Source: Phycisphaera sp.
GTDB taxonomy: Bacteria > Planctomycetota > Phycisphaerae > Phycisphaerales > Phycisphaeraceae
Direction: 5' to 3'
Length of the DNA: 64,000 nt
Assembly: GCA_016125215.1 (NCBI GenBank)
Contig: WGMF01000009.1
Span: forward strand, 17,096-81,095
Part shown: piece by piece, positions 1 through 9,247 of the stretch
Numbering within the stretch: position 1 is the first letter of the stretch
How the letters are laid out: the number at the start of each line of letters is the position of its first letter
Notes under the pieces: generated by a model
What the model was told of the DNA's origin: nothing
The model's database searches: none
Seen by the model: the letters and a program-made list of their open reading frames with translations, nothing else
Translations under genes and position numbers: made by a program

Positions 1-1830
1 CTTGATTTCAATCCTATAGGTGTCGTGTTTTTCCTTACGAAGCGTGAGGCCCGCCTTTCGGGTACCCGGGCAGAGCGCGACCACGTGCAGGTTGTCGGTC
101 ACACGTTCTTTGCCCATCCAGCGGAAGATGGTCGTCTGTTCGCCACGTGGCAAGGGCGGCATGCCGCGTGACAACTGCATCACGCCCCCCTGCATCGCCG
201 CGAAGGTCATCTGCAATTGTTCTTTGCCCTGGGTCAGTGCGACGTGGTTCTTACCGAGTTTGTATTTTGCGTAGGTGTGGTAGCGCGACTCGATGCCCAA
301 CTCAACCACCGGGCTGTTGGCCACCACGTGATCGATGACGAGCCAGTAAGCGTCGTCGACAAACAGGAACAAGCGTCCGATGAACTTCGCGGGCATGCGC
401 TGGAGATAAATGCCCGTGGCGTCGATGCGGACACCGAGGAGACCCTTAGCCTTGACGACCTCGGTCTTCTTACACACGGCATCGCTCGCAGGCCCGAGCC
501 CTTCGACGAAAAGCGTGCTCTTGGCCGCGGCCGAACGCGGGTAGATCTCCGAGCCGCGCCTGCCGAACGTCGTGGTGAGATAACCCGTGTCTTTCTGGTC
601 CGTGATAAAGACCTCGCCGTGGGCCTGACAGTGGAAACTCAACAGGTCCACCATGCCGTGGCCCATGACCTTGGCCGACCCGCCGCGGATGGACATGCGC
701 AGCTTCGGGAAGGCCTCGTCATCCGCCAGCGCCGCCCAGTCCATCCCCTTGTAGACCCGCGCGACGGGGACTTTCTTTTTGCTGTGCACCGCTTCGAGCC
801 GTGCGAGCTCATCGTCGGTCGGGATCACGTCGGCTGCGTAGAGCAGGTCGCCGTTGGCGACATAGGGCCCGGGGCGTTTGGCTTTTCTGCGCGGCGTGTT
901 TTTTAGGTAAGCCGCGGCCCGCAGCGCAGCATTTTTGAGTTTCAACCGTTCTGCCATCCGGAAATAGAAACACGTCGGGTGCCAGCCATCGTTGTCGCCA
1001 AACGTGATACCGGTAAAGTCGACGGGGAAGTTGAGCGATTGGCCGATCTCTTTGATCTTGAGCGCCGGGTGCTTTCTGCCGGTCGCGTTTTCCCAGCTCA
1101 GCACGTAACGCATGGCGTAGTTCATGCCGTAGTTCCAGTAGCCCGTGCCCTCGTGGCAACCCCCGCCGTTGGTGACATAGGAACTGAAATACTCCGCCAG
1201 GGATTTCTCGACAAACGGGATCAACGGCTGCGCATCGGGCCGATCGTCGTAGAACGCCAGCGCCATAACGCCCATGCCGCCGCAGCACACGCCGTTCCAG
1301 TTCGACCACGCCTTGTTGGCCCACCACGGCGGGGCGGTCAGACACTGCACAGCCTGCTTCATGTGGAAACGATCGATCACCGCGAAGAAGGTTTTCTGTT
1401 CGTCAGAGGTCAGGTCGGGACGGAAGTGGTCGTACATCAGGCCGATGGCGGTGGACTGTTCGCCGTAGGAGAGGCAGAAGGGCAGCTTGGGTTCGGCGGG
1501 GGTATTGACGTTGGCCTCGCAACTGATCTGGTTCCACTTGAGCAGGCCGGCCAGGTGCTTGATCGCCGCGGCGCGGTACTTGGCTTTGCGTGAAAGTATC
1601 CATGCGCACGTCAGGCATTCGAGGTGGCTCTGCACGACGCGCGCCGCCTGACCGTAAGCCGGCTCTTGCCCCTCACGGAATGGCGCGGTGCGTGTGAGCC
1701 GATCCGCGTCACTCAAGACCTTGCGTGCGCCTTCGCGCAGGGCGGGGCTGTGCAGCTTGCTCAGAAGGTCCGTAGCGGTCTGTGATGTGACCCAAAGGCG
1801 TGGTGAGTTGACCAGATGGAGATTTGCCAT
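1..1830 (-). CDS. Heparinase II/III-like polysaccharide lyase family protein (partial, 3' end beyond window)
   Basis: The frame opens at ATG 1830 (an in-frame TAA lies just upstream) and stays open to base 1, giving 610 visible codons with the C-terminus missing. No signal peptide is visible. Residues about 60-370 look like the alpha/alpha toroid of heparinase II/III and alginate lyases, with a Trp/Asn-rich stretch near 168-195 and the EG-x-GYWNYG segment near 227-236, which includes the conserved Tyr. From about residue 390 a beta-rich domain starts with the GHGMVDLLSF element, equivalent to the His-x-x-x-Asp strand motif of the heparinase II/III C-terminal domain. Family members cleave uronic-acid polysaccharides by beta-elimination; the substrate here cannot be read. 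It lies 64 bp downstream of the membrane protein gene and is probably co-transcribed with it. It could also be a non-lyase member of the fold. Confidence 0.78.
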   Translation of the reverse strand, partial: MANLHLVNSPRLWVTSQTATDLLSKLHSPALREGARKVLSDADRLTRTAPFREGQEPAYGQAARVVQSHLECLTCAWILSRKAKYRAAAIKHLAGLLKWNQISCEANVNTPAEPKLPFCLSYGEQSTAIGLMYDHFRPDLTSDEQKTFFAVIDRFHMKQAVQCLTAPPWWANKAWSNWNGVCCGGMGVMALAFYDDRPDAQPLIPFVEKSLAEYFSSYVTNGGGCHEGTGYWNYGMNYAMRYVLSWENATGRKHPALKIKEIGQSLNFPVDFTGITFGDNDGWHPTCFYFRMAERLKLKNAALRAAAYLKNTPRRKAKRPGPYVANGDLLYAADVIPTDDELARLEAVHSKKKVPVARVYKGMDWAALADDEAFPKLRMSIRGGSAKVMGHGMVDLLSFHCQAHGEVFITDQKDTGYLTTTFGRRGSEIYPRSAAAKSTLFVEGLGPASDAVCKKTEVVKAKGLLGVRIDATGIYLQRMPAKFIGRLFLFVDDAYWLVIDHVVANSPVVELGIESRYHTYAKYKLGKNHVALTQGKEQLQMTFAAMQGGVMQLSRGMPPLPRGEQTTIFRWMGKERVTDNLHVVALCPGTRKAGLTLRKEKHDTYRIEIK

Positions 1831-1894
1831 GCGTGGATATTACTCTCATGATCAAGTTTTTCCCAGCCCGTTGTCGCGTGGCAACCATCGCCGA

Positions 1895-3892
1895 TCAGGT
1901 GTATTGGAAGATCGCCATGTGCTGCACTGTGGCCGGGTCAGCGCCCAACAGGATCTGCACAGCGGGCACCATCGTCCAGAACGCATTGGCAAAGACCTCG
2001 CCGAAGATCATGCCCAGGAACAACGGCATCGCCGCCCGGTATGTGCGCGCCCCTCCAAACTGCACGATCAAAACCTTGAGCAGCCAACCGACGAACAGAC
2101 TCATCATGATCCGCTGTCCGATGGACGAGTAAACGAAGATCAACCCGATCGGATGAAGCGGCCACGCGGGGTATCGGCCACACAAAAACAGCAGCACGCC
2201 GGCCACCGACACACCCAGGAGCACCGTCCGAAAACGCCCCGCTTCGAAGGGGGAATCCCGTCCGGACACGGCGTCGGCCACAGGGCTCAGGTCCATGATC
2301 TGTGCGCCGCGACCGGTGATCGGGGTGTTCACGCTGTCGAGTGAACTGGTCATGTGGTAGCCCATGTAGAGGTGTACCGCGCCGCAGACAACAAAGCCGA
2401 CCACCAGAATGGTCATCCCCAACCCGGCGGTGCGACGCTGGGTTTGCCCCTCGGCCCAGGGCGATAATCCCAACGCCAACACCGTCATCGCTGCCGCGCT
2501 GACCGCTGACGCGCGGTTGACGAGAATGTAATGCGCCGACTGCAGAAACGATGAAGCCACCGTCGACCACTTCGACGGCATGATGTCGATAAAACGGCCC
2601 GCCGTGAAGGGGATGATCCAGACATAGGTAAAGCCCGTCTCTGCCACGATGCGCGTGACCATGAGCATGATGAGCACCGCCGTCACAACAAAAAAGATGG
2701 CCCACCCCAGCCCCGCGCCGGCCCAGAGGTACCACGCGAACATCACGACCCCGCCCAGGAGAAACATGCGTCCCGCCATCGCCTGGATGGCGTCCCCCCT
2801 CTGGTCCGCCGTCCCCAGACCCAGTGTCGCTCGCATCGTGCGAAGGTAATGCTGTCTGCCCAGCCAGATCACGCCGACCACCATCGCGATCAGTGCGCCG
2901 CTGCCCTGGTCGTAGATCGCCTGCGCGTTGAAGGTGGGCATGTACATCTGGGCGTACATCATGAACAAGCCGAAAAACAGCACCGTGAACCACATCGAGA
3001 AGCTGTAACGGTTGGCCATGAAGTACGACAAACCGATGAACAGGAAATAGAGCCTTGTGCTCTTCAAGAAGCCGGGCGTGTAACGCCAGACCCCCTCGGT
3101 CAGGATACTTGAGAGGTCCCACGACACGGGGAACAACGGGAAGTTGCCGCGCGTGAAGATATTCAGCCCGTTGGTGGAGTGGATCAGAAAGATGGTGATG
3201 CAGCCGACCCAGAAAAGTTTTGACTTGAAGATCGGCGGGACATTGTGGCCCTGTCCGGGGTCGTCGAGGATGGCGTTGTAGATGCGAAGGAGTGGGAAGT
3301 TCAACCGCTCGACGTGCAGCCACTGCGGGAAGACCATCAACCCCATGCCGACCATCAGCACCCAGAACGCCACGATGAACGTCCCCCACGCGACCGTCGG
3401 CCCGACCCACGCCGACCACGGGATCGATTTGCCGGGGTCGAGTTCATCGACGAGTTGCGAAGCGATCGGCGTCGGCTCGTTCAAGCCGACCTTGTCGGGG
3501 AACAGCGACGCGGGCAGGCTGGAGTTCGCAATGGCCGGTGCGAGCACCGGGGATTGGTTGATCTGCTCGGTGTCCAGCGCCAGGCAGTGCGGGAAGAAGC
3601 GGAACAACCCGTTGCTCGGGATAATCGCCGCGAAGAGCAGCATCCCGCAGATCAGGGCTTTGTGTGGCTGCCCCAGCGCGCCTCCGGGGAACCACCGCCT
3701 AAGGAGCGGGTTGACCACCATCACGAGGATGGCCAGGAAAAACACGACGATCTCGGGCAGGTAGCCGTCGCTGATGAAACTGTTGTTGAGAGCGAAGTTG
3801 TTGTAGGGCACCGCGACCCAGAGGGTCAGGCAGCACAGCAGACCGAAACAAAATGCGATGAGTGTGCGTCTGTCCGGCACGCGGTGTTCCAT
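1895..3892 (-). CDS. Polytopic inner-membrane protein, DUF6785/DUF6784-like, possible transporter
   Basis: A 665-aa, very hydrophobic protein with roughly 12 to 14 predicted membrane segments, the first near residues 11-30 and 46-64, separated by short charged loops. A larger soluble loop follows the third segment (about residues 100-150). The layout and many Trp/Phe-rich helices recall the DUF6785/DUF6784 proteins found in planctomycete and verrucomicrobial glycan clusters, which resemble OPT-type oligopeptide transporters; this family assignment is from memory of the sequence style. It sits between a GH95 gene and a lyase-like gene, so import of a glycan fragment or another cluster product is a reasonable inference, but no substrate-binding residue can be identified. 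The start is ATG 3892, 26 bp after the upstream GH95 stop, with no strong Shine-Dalgarno sequence. Confidence 0.7.
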   Translation of the reverse strand: MEHRVPDRRTLIAFCFGLLCCLTLWVAVPYNNFALNNSFISDGYLPEIVVFFLAILVMVVNPLLRRWFPGGALGQPHKALICGMLLFAAIIPSNGLFRFFPHCLALDTEQINQSPVLAPAIANSSLPASLFPDKVGLNEPTPIASQLVDELDPGKSIPWSAWVGPTVAWGTFIVAFWVLMVGMGLMVFPQWLHVERLNFPLLRIYNAILDDPGQGHNVPPIFKSKLFWVGCITIFLIHSTNGLNIFTRGNFPLFPVSWDLSSILTEGVWRYTPGFLKSTRLYFLFIGLSYFMANRYSFSMWFTVLFFGLFMMYAQMYMPTFNAQAIYDQGSGALIAMVVGVIWLGRQHYLRTMRATLGLGTADQRGDAIQAMAGRMFLLGGVVMFAWYLWAGAGLGWAIFFVVTAVLIMLMVTRIVAETGFTYVWIIPFTAGRFIDIMPSKWSTVASSFLQSAHYILVNRASAVSAAAMTVLALGLSPWAEGQTQRRTAGLGMTILVVGFVVCGAVHLYMGYHMTSSLDSVNTPITGRGAQIMDLSPVADAVSGRDSPFEAGRFRTVLLGVSVAGVLLFLCGRYPAWPLHPIGLIFVYSSIGQRIMMSLFVGWLLKVLIVQFGGARTYRAAMPLFLGMIFGEVFANAFWTMVPAVQILLGADPATVQHMAIFQYT

Positions 3893-3907
3893 CCACGTAA
3901 TGGGAGT

Positions 3908-3927
3908 GTTACAACCTGTTACAACCT
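3908..3927. repeat. Tandem 10-bp direct repeat over the GH95 stop codon
   Basis: GTTACAACCT occurs twice head to tail (3908-3917 and 3918-3927), followed by GTAAG. The second copy contributes the TAA stop of the GH95 gene (3919-3921) and the first lies in the 26-bp gap before the membrane protein gene. It is AT-rich compared with its surroundings. A simple replication-slippage duplication explains it; no function is evident. Confidence 0.6.
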
Positions 3928-6189
3928 GTAAGTCTCGCCGGCCTTGAGAGTGAGTGGCCGGTCTTCACCGTTGACGCGCAGGATAAAATCCACGTTGCGC
4001 GTGGCGGTGAGGGTGAGTGTGACGACCCTGCCGTCTTCCCAGTTGAACCCCAGTTCCATCCCGCCCCGAGCACGCAGCCCGTTCACCTCACCCTTAGGCC
4101 AGGCCCCGGGCAGCGCGGGCAGGACGTGGACCCACGGCTTACCGTATTTCCGTTGATGGCTTTGCAGGAGCATCTCCGTGACGCCGGCGACGTAGCCGAA
4201 GTTCCCATCGATCTGGAAGGGCGGGTGTGTGCAGAAGAGGTTGGCCACCGTGAGCTTGCCGATGAACGCGCGGATGTCGTCGTGCGCCGCGTCGCCCTCG
4301 CGCAGGCGGGCACGGAAGTTAATCAGCCAGGTTCGGCTCCACCCGGTGTGGCCCCCACCGTGCGAGAGGCGGTAATCCAACGATTTTTTTGCTGCGGCAA
4401 CGAGGTCGGGCGTGTCCTCGTGCGTGTATTGCCGACCGGGGTGCAACGCAAAGAGGTGCGAGACGTGACGATGGCCGGGGAACTTTTCCACGAGCTCTTC
4501 CGACCATTCCATCAACCGCCCGTCGCTGCCGACCCCCGGGAGTCGGAGTTTGGCCAGGGCCTGTTCGACATCGCTGCGCAGTTCGTCTTTCTGATTTGTG
4601 AGGTCGAGGCACTCGAGGTAATTCGTGAAGGTGTCCCAGATGATCTGCTGGTCCATCGCGCAGCCCATCGAGATCGCGCTGACGCCCGGTTCGGTGACAA
4701 ACGTATTCTCCGGCGAGGTGCTCGGGCCGGAGACGAGCTTGCCGGTATGGGGGTCGGTGACGAGCCAGTCGAGGAAGAACAGGCAGCACTCGCGCAGCAA
4801 GGGCAAGGCGCGTTCCCGGGCAAAGCCCACGTCCCCGGTGAATCGCACGTGCTCCATGAAGTGCTGGACGCACCACGCGTAACCCATGACCCACATCCCG
4901 TAACCCGGCGAACCGAAGATCGTGGACCAGAGCCAGATGTCGGTGGTGTGCGCGGAGTAGGCCCCACGGCAGCCGAGTTTGCTTGCCGCCTCTTTTGCGC
5001 CGGGAAGCAGGCGTTCGATGAACGTGAAGAAGGCTTCCTGGCACTCGGCGAGGTTCACGGGAAGCGCCGCCCAGTAGTTCATCTGGATGTTGATGTTGAT
5101 GTGGTAGTCCGCGTTCCACGGGGCTTCCATCAGGTCGTTCCAGACGCCCTGCAGGTTCGCGGGCAGGCAGTCGGGTCGGGACGAAGTGACCAGCAGGTAT
5201 CGGCCGTAGTGGAACTGCAGCGCTTCGAGGGCCTTGTCCTCCGCGCCTTGTTGGTAGGCGCGGATGCGTGCGTCGAGGGGTTGGTGCTGCGTGTCGGGGC
5301 TGTCGAATTTTAAGTTCACCCGACCAAATAGGGCGAGGTGGTCCTCGATATGCTGTTGCAGCAAGGTGTCATAGTGTGTCTGGGCTGCGATCCGCACACG
5401 CGAGCCAGCCACGTCGGTCAAACAATCTGTTAGGGGTTCGGTGGGGCGGGCGTAGTGGTAATCGGTGGCCACCGAGAGATAGAGACGCACCTCGTCGGCG
5501 TCGGTGACATTGAGCGTGTCCGTGTCGTGCAGGACCTGGCCCCCGACGGTGACAACCTTGAGCACACCCGCGAACTTCACGCCACGGTGCCTGCCCCGTT
5601 GGCTGGCGGTGCCCTCGATGAACAGCGTGTCCTCGGCCACGCACCGTGTCACCGCGCCGCACTCACGACGGAGCTGGATCGACAGGTTCATCTGGCCGGG
5701 TTTGTCCGCGCGGTACCGTGCGACAAGCGTGTTCGTTTTTGTCCCACAGAAAACCTCGGAGGTGTACCGCACCCCGTCACGTGACCAGTTGGCGCTCGCC
5801 ACCGCGGTGCCCAGGTCCAGCTCTCTCCGGAAGCCCGTGACCTCGCCGGCTTTGGCTGGGTAGTGGAAGCTGACGAACACGTCACCGAGGGGCTGTTGCG
5901 AACGCGGCGCGATCCTCGGCGAAAGGGCTTTTTCAGCGATGAGTTGGTTGGCCTCGAAGTAGCGTTTGTTGAAGATCAATTCGCGTGCCCGGTCGATGGC
6001 CTCCCGCGCACCATCGGGCGTGTAGGGGTAGGGCGGGCCGGCCCAGATCGATTCCTCGTTGACCTGCAGGCGATCATTCACCGGATCGCCAAAGACCATC
6101 ACGCCGAGATGGCCGTTGCCAATCGGTAACGCGGCGTGCCAGTCGTTTGCGGGTTGGGCGTACCAGAGCTTGTGATCGTGTGAGTTCAT
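3919..6189 (-). CDS. GH95 alpha-L-fucosidase/alpha-L-galactosidase (paralogue 1)
   Basis: A 756-aa protein of normal GH95 length without a signal peptide, so probably cytoplasmic. The N-terminal beta-sandwich begins with the family hallmark LPIGNGHLGVMVFGDP (about 21-36) and NEESIW (44-49). The (alpha/alpha)6 catalytic domain carries N365-x-N367 before QMNYW, the general acid region SPE with E494, and IDGNFG with D661. These match the Asn pair, Glu acid and Asp of the characterised bifidobacterial 1,2-alpha-L-fucosidase AfcA. GH95 enzymes invert alpha-L-fucosides or alpha-L-galactosides at glycan ends. The next gene downstream is the membrane protein; a sulfatase ends 23 bp upstream of its start, so it belongs to the minus-strand operon. 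A second GH95 (52304-54514) differs at the first Asn. Sure of the family, less so of fucose versus galactose. Confidence 0.92.
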   Translation of the reverse strand: MNSHDHKLWYAQPANDWHAALPIGNGHLGVMVFGDPVNDRLQVNEESIWAGPPYPYTPDGAREAIDRARELIFNKRYFEANQLIAEKALSPRIAPRSQQPLGDVFVSFHYPAKAGEVTGFRRELDLGTAVASANWSRDGVRYTSEVFCGTKTNTLVARYRADKPGQMNLSIQLRRECGAVTRCVAEDTLFIEGTASQRGRHRGVKFAGVLKVVTVGGQVLHDTDTLNVTDADEVRLYLSVATDYHYARPTEPLTDCLTDVAGSRVRIAAQTHYDTLLQQHIEDHLALFGRVNLKFDSPDTQHQPLDARIRAYQQGAEDKALEALQFHYGRYLLVTSSRPDCLPANLQGVWNDLMEAPWNADYHININIQMNYWAALPVNLAECQEAFFTFIERLLPGAKEAASKLGCRGAYSAHTTDIWLWSTIFGSPGYGMWVMGYAWCVQHFMEHVRFTGDVGFARERALPLLRECCLFFLDWLVTDPHTGKLVSGPSTSPENTFVTEPGVSAISMGCAMDQQIIWDTFTNYLECLDLTNQKDELRSDVEQALAKLRLPGVGSDGRLMEWSEELVEKFPGHRHVSHLFALHPGRQYTHEDTPDLVAAAKKSLDYRLSHGGGHTGWSRTWLINFRARLREGDAAHDDIRAFIGKLTVANLFCTHPPFQIDGNFGYVAGVTEMLLQSHQRKYGKPWVHVLPALPGAWPKGEVNGLRARGGMELGFNWEDGRVVTLTLTATRNVDFILRVNGEDRPLTLKAGETYRL

Positions 6190-6212
6190 CGTTGTGGCTG
6201 TGAATGTGGGGT

Positions 6213-7814
6213 TTAGTAATCGTCCAGTGATCGTGGGTCGACGCTCGGCATGGTGTCGAGTTTCCAGAGATCTACAGGTACGTCGTTGCTTTGTGGCACA
6301 CCGGGCGTGCTGCGGCCGTCGGCGATGAGTTGCTTGAGCAGCGAGATCATCTCCCGGACCTTCGCCGGCTCCTGCGCGTGAAGGTTTCGGGTTTCGCCTG
6401 GGTCATTGTGCATGTCGTAGAGTTGCACCAGGGGCAAGCCGTCCTCCGCCGCCTGTTTGTCTGTGTAGCTCCAACCGCCCGAGCCGGGGCACAAGACCAG
6501 CTTCCACCGTTTGTCACGGATGGCAAACTTGCCCGCGATGGAGTGGTGCACCACATGCTCGCGCGTCGGCTTTGTCGGGTCCTTGAACAACGGCAACATG
6601 CTCACGCTGTCTTCGCCGGCGTCATCGGACAAACGTTCACCCAGCGCCTCGGCCAGGGTGGCCATCAGGTCAGAGAGGCAAACGATCTGGTCGCACCGGC
6701 TGCCGGGTTCGATCACGCCCGGCCAGCGTGCGATGTACGGGATTCTGTGCCCGCCGTCCCACGCGTCCGACTTATACCCCCGGAATTGACCCCGTAAACC
6801 CGCACTGGGGTAATGGCCCTGCGGTTCGAGGGCCGACTCGAAATTGCCACGTCCGTCTTCCTTCGCACCCACGTAATGGGCAAAGCCGTTGTCACTGGCA
6901 AAAATCACAAGCGTGTTGTCCACCACACCGTGACGCTCCAGCGAATCGAGCACACGACCAAAGACATCGTCCGTCTCGATCATCAGGTCGGCGTACAGGT
7001 TGTTCAGTCCGCTCTTCCCGATGAATTGTTTGTTGACCGACAACGGCGTGTGCGGCGAGGTCATCGGCAGGTAGAGTAAGAATGGCTCGTTGTTCTCCGA
7101 GCGGGCCTTGATGTATTCATCAGCCTTCTGGGCCCAGGTGGGCAGGAGTTGCTCGAAGTGCCAGTAGGGCATGGCAGGGCCGTAGTTGCTGGCCTGGTCG
7201 TCACCGAGAAGACGGCGCGGCAACCACTCTGATGGAACCCCTACGGTGCGGTCGTTCTCGATGAAACAATAAGGCGGCCAATTGGGGACATCGACGCCGA
7301 AGTAATAGTCGAACCCCCGCTTGGTCGGACCACCTGTAGTCGGTTTGGAAAACGCCTCTTGCCATTTCAATCGCAGCGTCTCTGTGACTTCCGGGGTTTC
7401 GTAAGGCGGCGTACCCTGCCCCCAAGGGAGCACCTCGGGGTGAAAAGTATTCTTGTCGATATCGAAGTCCCAGCCCTGCCCGAGGTGCCACTTGCCGATG
7501 CAGCCCGTGTGGTAGCCACGCTTTTTCAGAAGACCCGCGACGGTCAGGCGATCCTTGTCGATCAAGGGGTCGCCGTAGACCTGAACAATGCCGCGTTGGA
7601 GCGTCGAGCGCCAGTTGTATCGCCCGGTGAGGATGCTGTAACGCGAGGGCGAACAGACCGCCGATGAAGAGTGGGCATCGGTGAAGACCATGCCCTCACG
7701 TGCAAATCGATCAATGTTGGGTGTCTTGATTTTGCCGTTGGGGTTGAGGCACGACGCGTCGCCGTAGCCCATGTCATCGACCAGAAAATAGACCACGTTG
7801 GGTTGCTTTTTCAT
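6213..7814 (-). CDS. Type I (formylglycine-dependent) sulfatase, arylsulfatase-like
   Basis: A 533-aa S1-family sulfatase. The calcium-binding Asp pair is at D13-D14 in LVDDMGYGD. The formylglycine motif is C54-S-P-S-R58 followed by the YSILTGR helix, and a second metal-site segment SDNGF lies near residue 308. No N-terminal signal peptide precedes the first beta-strand, so the enzyme is probably cytoplasmic. It would hydrolyse sulfate esters on the glycan after Cys54 is converted to formylglycine by a maturase that is not in this window. The C-terminal part ends with the DPGETRNLH segment common in arylsulfatase A-like members. It sits between GH95 and a second sulfatase, which suggests paired desulfation and fucose removal. 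The position of the sulfate it attacks cannot be told from sequence. Confidence 0.93.
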   Translation of the reverse strand: MKKQPNVVYFLVDDMGYGDASCLNPNGKIKTPNIDRFAREGMVFTDAHSSSAVCSPSRYSILTGRYNWRSTLQRGIVQVYGDPLIDKDRLTVAGLLKKRGYHTGCIGKWHLGQGWDFDIDKNTFHPEVLPWGQGTPPYETPEVTETLRLKWQEAFSKPTTGGPTKRGFDYYFGVDVPNWPPYCFIENDRTVGVPSEWLPRRLLGDDQASNYGPAMPYWHFEQLLPTWAQKADEYIKARSENNEPFLLYLPMTSPHTPLSVNKQFIGKSGLNNLYADLMIETDDVFGRVLDSLERHGVVDNTLVIFASDNGFAHYVGAKEDGRGNFESALEPQGHYPSAGLRGQFRGYKSDAWDGGHRIPYIARWPGVIEPGSRCDQIVCLSDLMATLAEALGERLSDDAGEDSVSMLPLFKDPTKPTREHVVHHSIAGKFAIRDKRWKLVLCPGSGGWSYTDKQAAEDGLPLVQLYDMHNDPGETRNLHAQEPAKVREMISLLKQLIADGRSTPGVPQSNDVPVDLWKLDTMPSVDPRSLDDY

Positions 7815-7911
7815 TTGTGGTCGATTGGTGAATGAACCTGGATGCGCGTGGGATGGATATCAACGAGGGTCACAGGCGCGCCGTGCTGTGTTGCGTTGTG
7901 TGTTGTCTAAC

Positions 7912-9225
7912 TCATGCCTTGGCGGGCGTCGGTCTCTCCTTGGGCGAGATCGCGTTGATGTCGTTGACGACCGCCCCTTGCGGCGCGGCGATCGGGCCGT
8001 TGAGCATCGGGTCGTTTGTTTCCACCATGAACCTGTGCAAGCGGTCGCGCATGTCGTTGGCGGCTTCGTGTTCGGTGGTCGGGGTGATGAGGTTGTTCGT
8101 CTCGTTGGGGTCGAAGCACAGGTCGTAGAGCGCCTCTTTGGGAATGGTCTGGTCGGCCAAGCCGTTTTCGAGCCAGTAGGTCTTGCTCTCGCCGTCGTCG
8201 ATGTTGGTGAAGACCGGTTTGGGACGGGGGTAGAAGCGTCGGATGTATTTCCACCGCTTCGTGCGTACAGCCCGCATCGGCTGGTAGGCGGCGTGGTAGT
8301 TGACCTGGAAGAAAAGCTCCCCGTGGAGTGCACGGGTTTCGCTGCGCATCAGGGGCATGAGCGATTTACCTCGCAACCACGGGGGGGCCTCGACGCCGAC
8401 TAATTCACACACCGTCGGGAACAGGTCCATGTGGGTCGTCATGGCGTCGACAACTTTGCCGCCTTCGAACACCCCCGGGAGGCGGAGCATGAGCATCGTG
8501 CCGATGCCCGAGTCCTGCAGGTTGCACTTCATGCGGGGGAAGGCGATGCCGTGGTCGGTGGTGCAGATGACCAGTGTGTTGTCGGAAAGCCCGTTCTTGT
8601 CCAGCGCATCGAAGACCTCGCCCATCTTCTGGTCGAGGATACGCGCCGAGGCTTTGTAGCGTGCCATGTCGATCCGGGTCTCGGGCGTGTCGGGCAGCGG
8701 CGAGGGGGGCAGGCAGTAACGCGGGTCGTCTGGGCACTCGGAAAGTTCGGGGAACTCTCTGTGCGTCTGACCGTAGCCCACGGTGAGGAAGAACGGTTCT
8801 TCGGGGGGGTTGGACAGGAACTCAAGGGCTTGATTTTGACCGTCCCTGCCGAAGTACCGGTCGTAGCCGATGGTCTTCCAGGCTTCGGGGTCGCCGGGCT
8901 TGGCGTGCGCCACGTGCTGCACGCCGGCCAGAGCGGAGGTGTAACCCGCTTTCTTGAGTGTGTGGATGATGTGCTGTTTGTAGTCGTACAGTGCCCAGCC
9001 ACGGTGCGCCAGTCCGGTCATCCCGTTCTCGTGAGGATAACAACCTGTTAGTAACGCCGCCCGGCTGGGGCTGCAGGTGGGGTTGATGCAGAAGTTCTGC
9101 CGAAAGAGCACGCCTTGTTCCGCGAGTTTCTGCAAAGCCGGCGTCGGGACCGCGTGGCCGAAGGGCTGGATGTAGCGCCCGGTGTCATGGGAGTGGATGT
9201 AGAGGATGTTGGGCTTTTTGTTCAT
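7912..9225 (-). CDS. Type I sulfatase, N-sulfoglucosamine sulfohydrolase-like subgroup
   Basis: Start set at ATG 9225 (437 aa), which opens directly into the sulfatase fold (MNKKPNILYIHSHDTGRYIQ) 22 bp after the esterase stop; a longer frame to 9363 only adds low-complexity sequence overlapping that gene. The active-site motif is C51-S-P-S-R55, then AALLTGCYP. The HSHDTGRY opening, with His-Asp rather than Asp-Asp, is typical of heparan N-sulfatase-like S1 members, but O-sulfatases share it, so the substrate stays open. TTDHG near residue 228 supplies metal ligands. There is no signal peptide. The Leu-Leu-Thr after the motif uses codons TTA CTA ACA, rare in this GC-rich region. Confidence 0.92.
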   Translation of the reverse strand: MNKKPNILYIHSHDTGRYIQPFGHAVPTPALQKLAEQGVLFRQNFCINPTCSPSRAALLTGCYPHENGMTGLAHRGWALYDYKQHIIHTLKKAGYTSALAGVQHVAHAKPGDPEAWKTIGYDRYFGRDGQNQALEFLSNPPEEPFFLTVGYGQTHREFPELSECPDDPRYCLPPSPLPDTPETRIDMARYKASARILDQKMGEVFDALDKNGLSDNTLVICTTDHGIAFPRMKCNLQDSGIGTMLMLRLPGVFEGGKVVDAMTTHMDLFPTVCELVGVEAPPWLRGKSLMPLMRSETRALHGELFFQVNYHAAYQPMRAVRTKRWKYIRRFYPRPKPVFTNIDDGESKTYWLENGLADQTIPKEALYDLCFDPNETNNLITPTTEHEAANDMRDRLHRFMVETNDPMLNGPIAAPQGAVVNDINAISPKERPTPAKA

Positions 9226-9247
9226 GGCGTGTGTCGTCGTGGTGCGT

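Noticed and set aside
1938..3419. Second minus-strand frame of about 490 codons inside the membrane protein gene
   Set aside because: Gly/Arg/His-rich, no membrane segments or motifs; the other frame has a clear polytopic pattern over its whole length.
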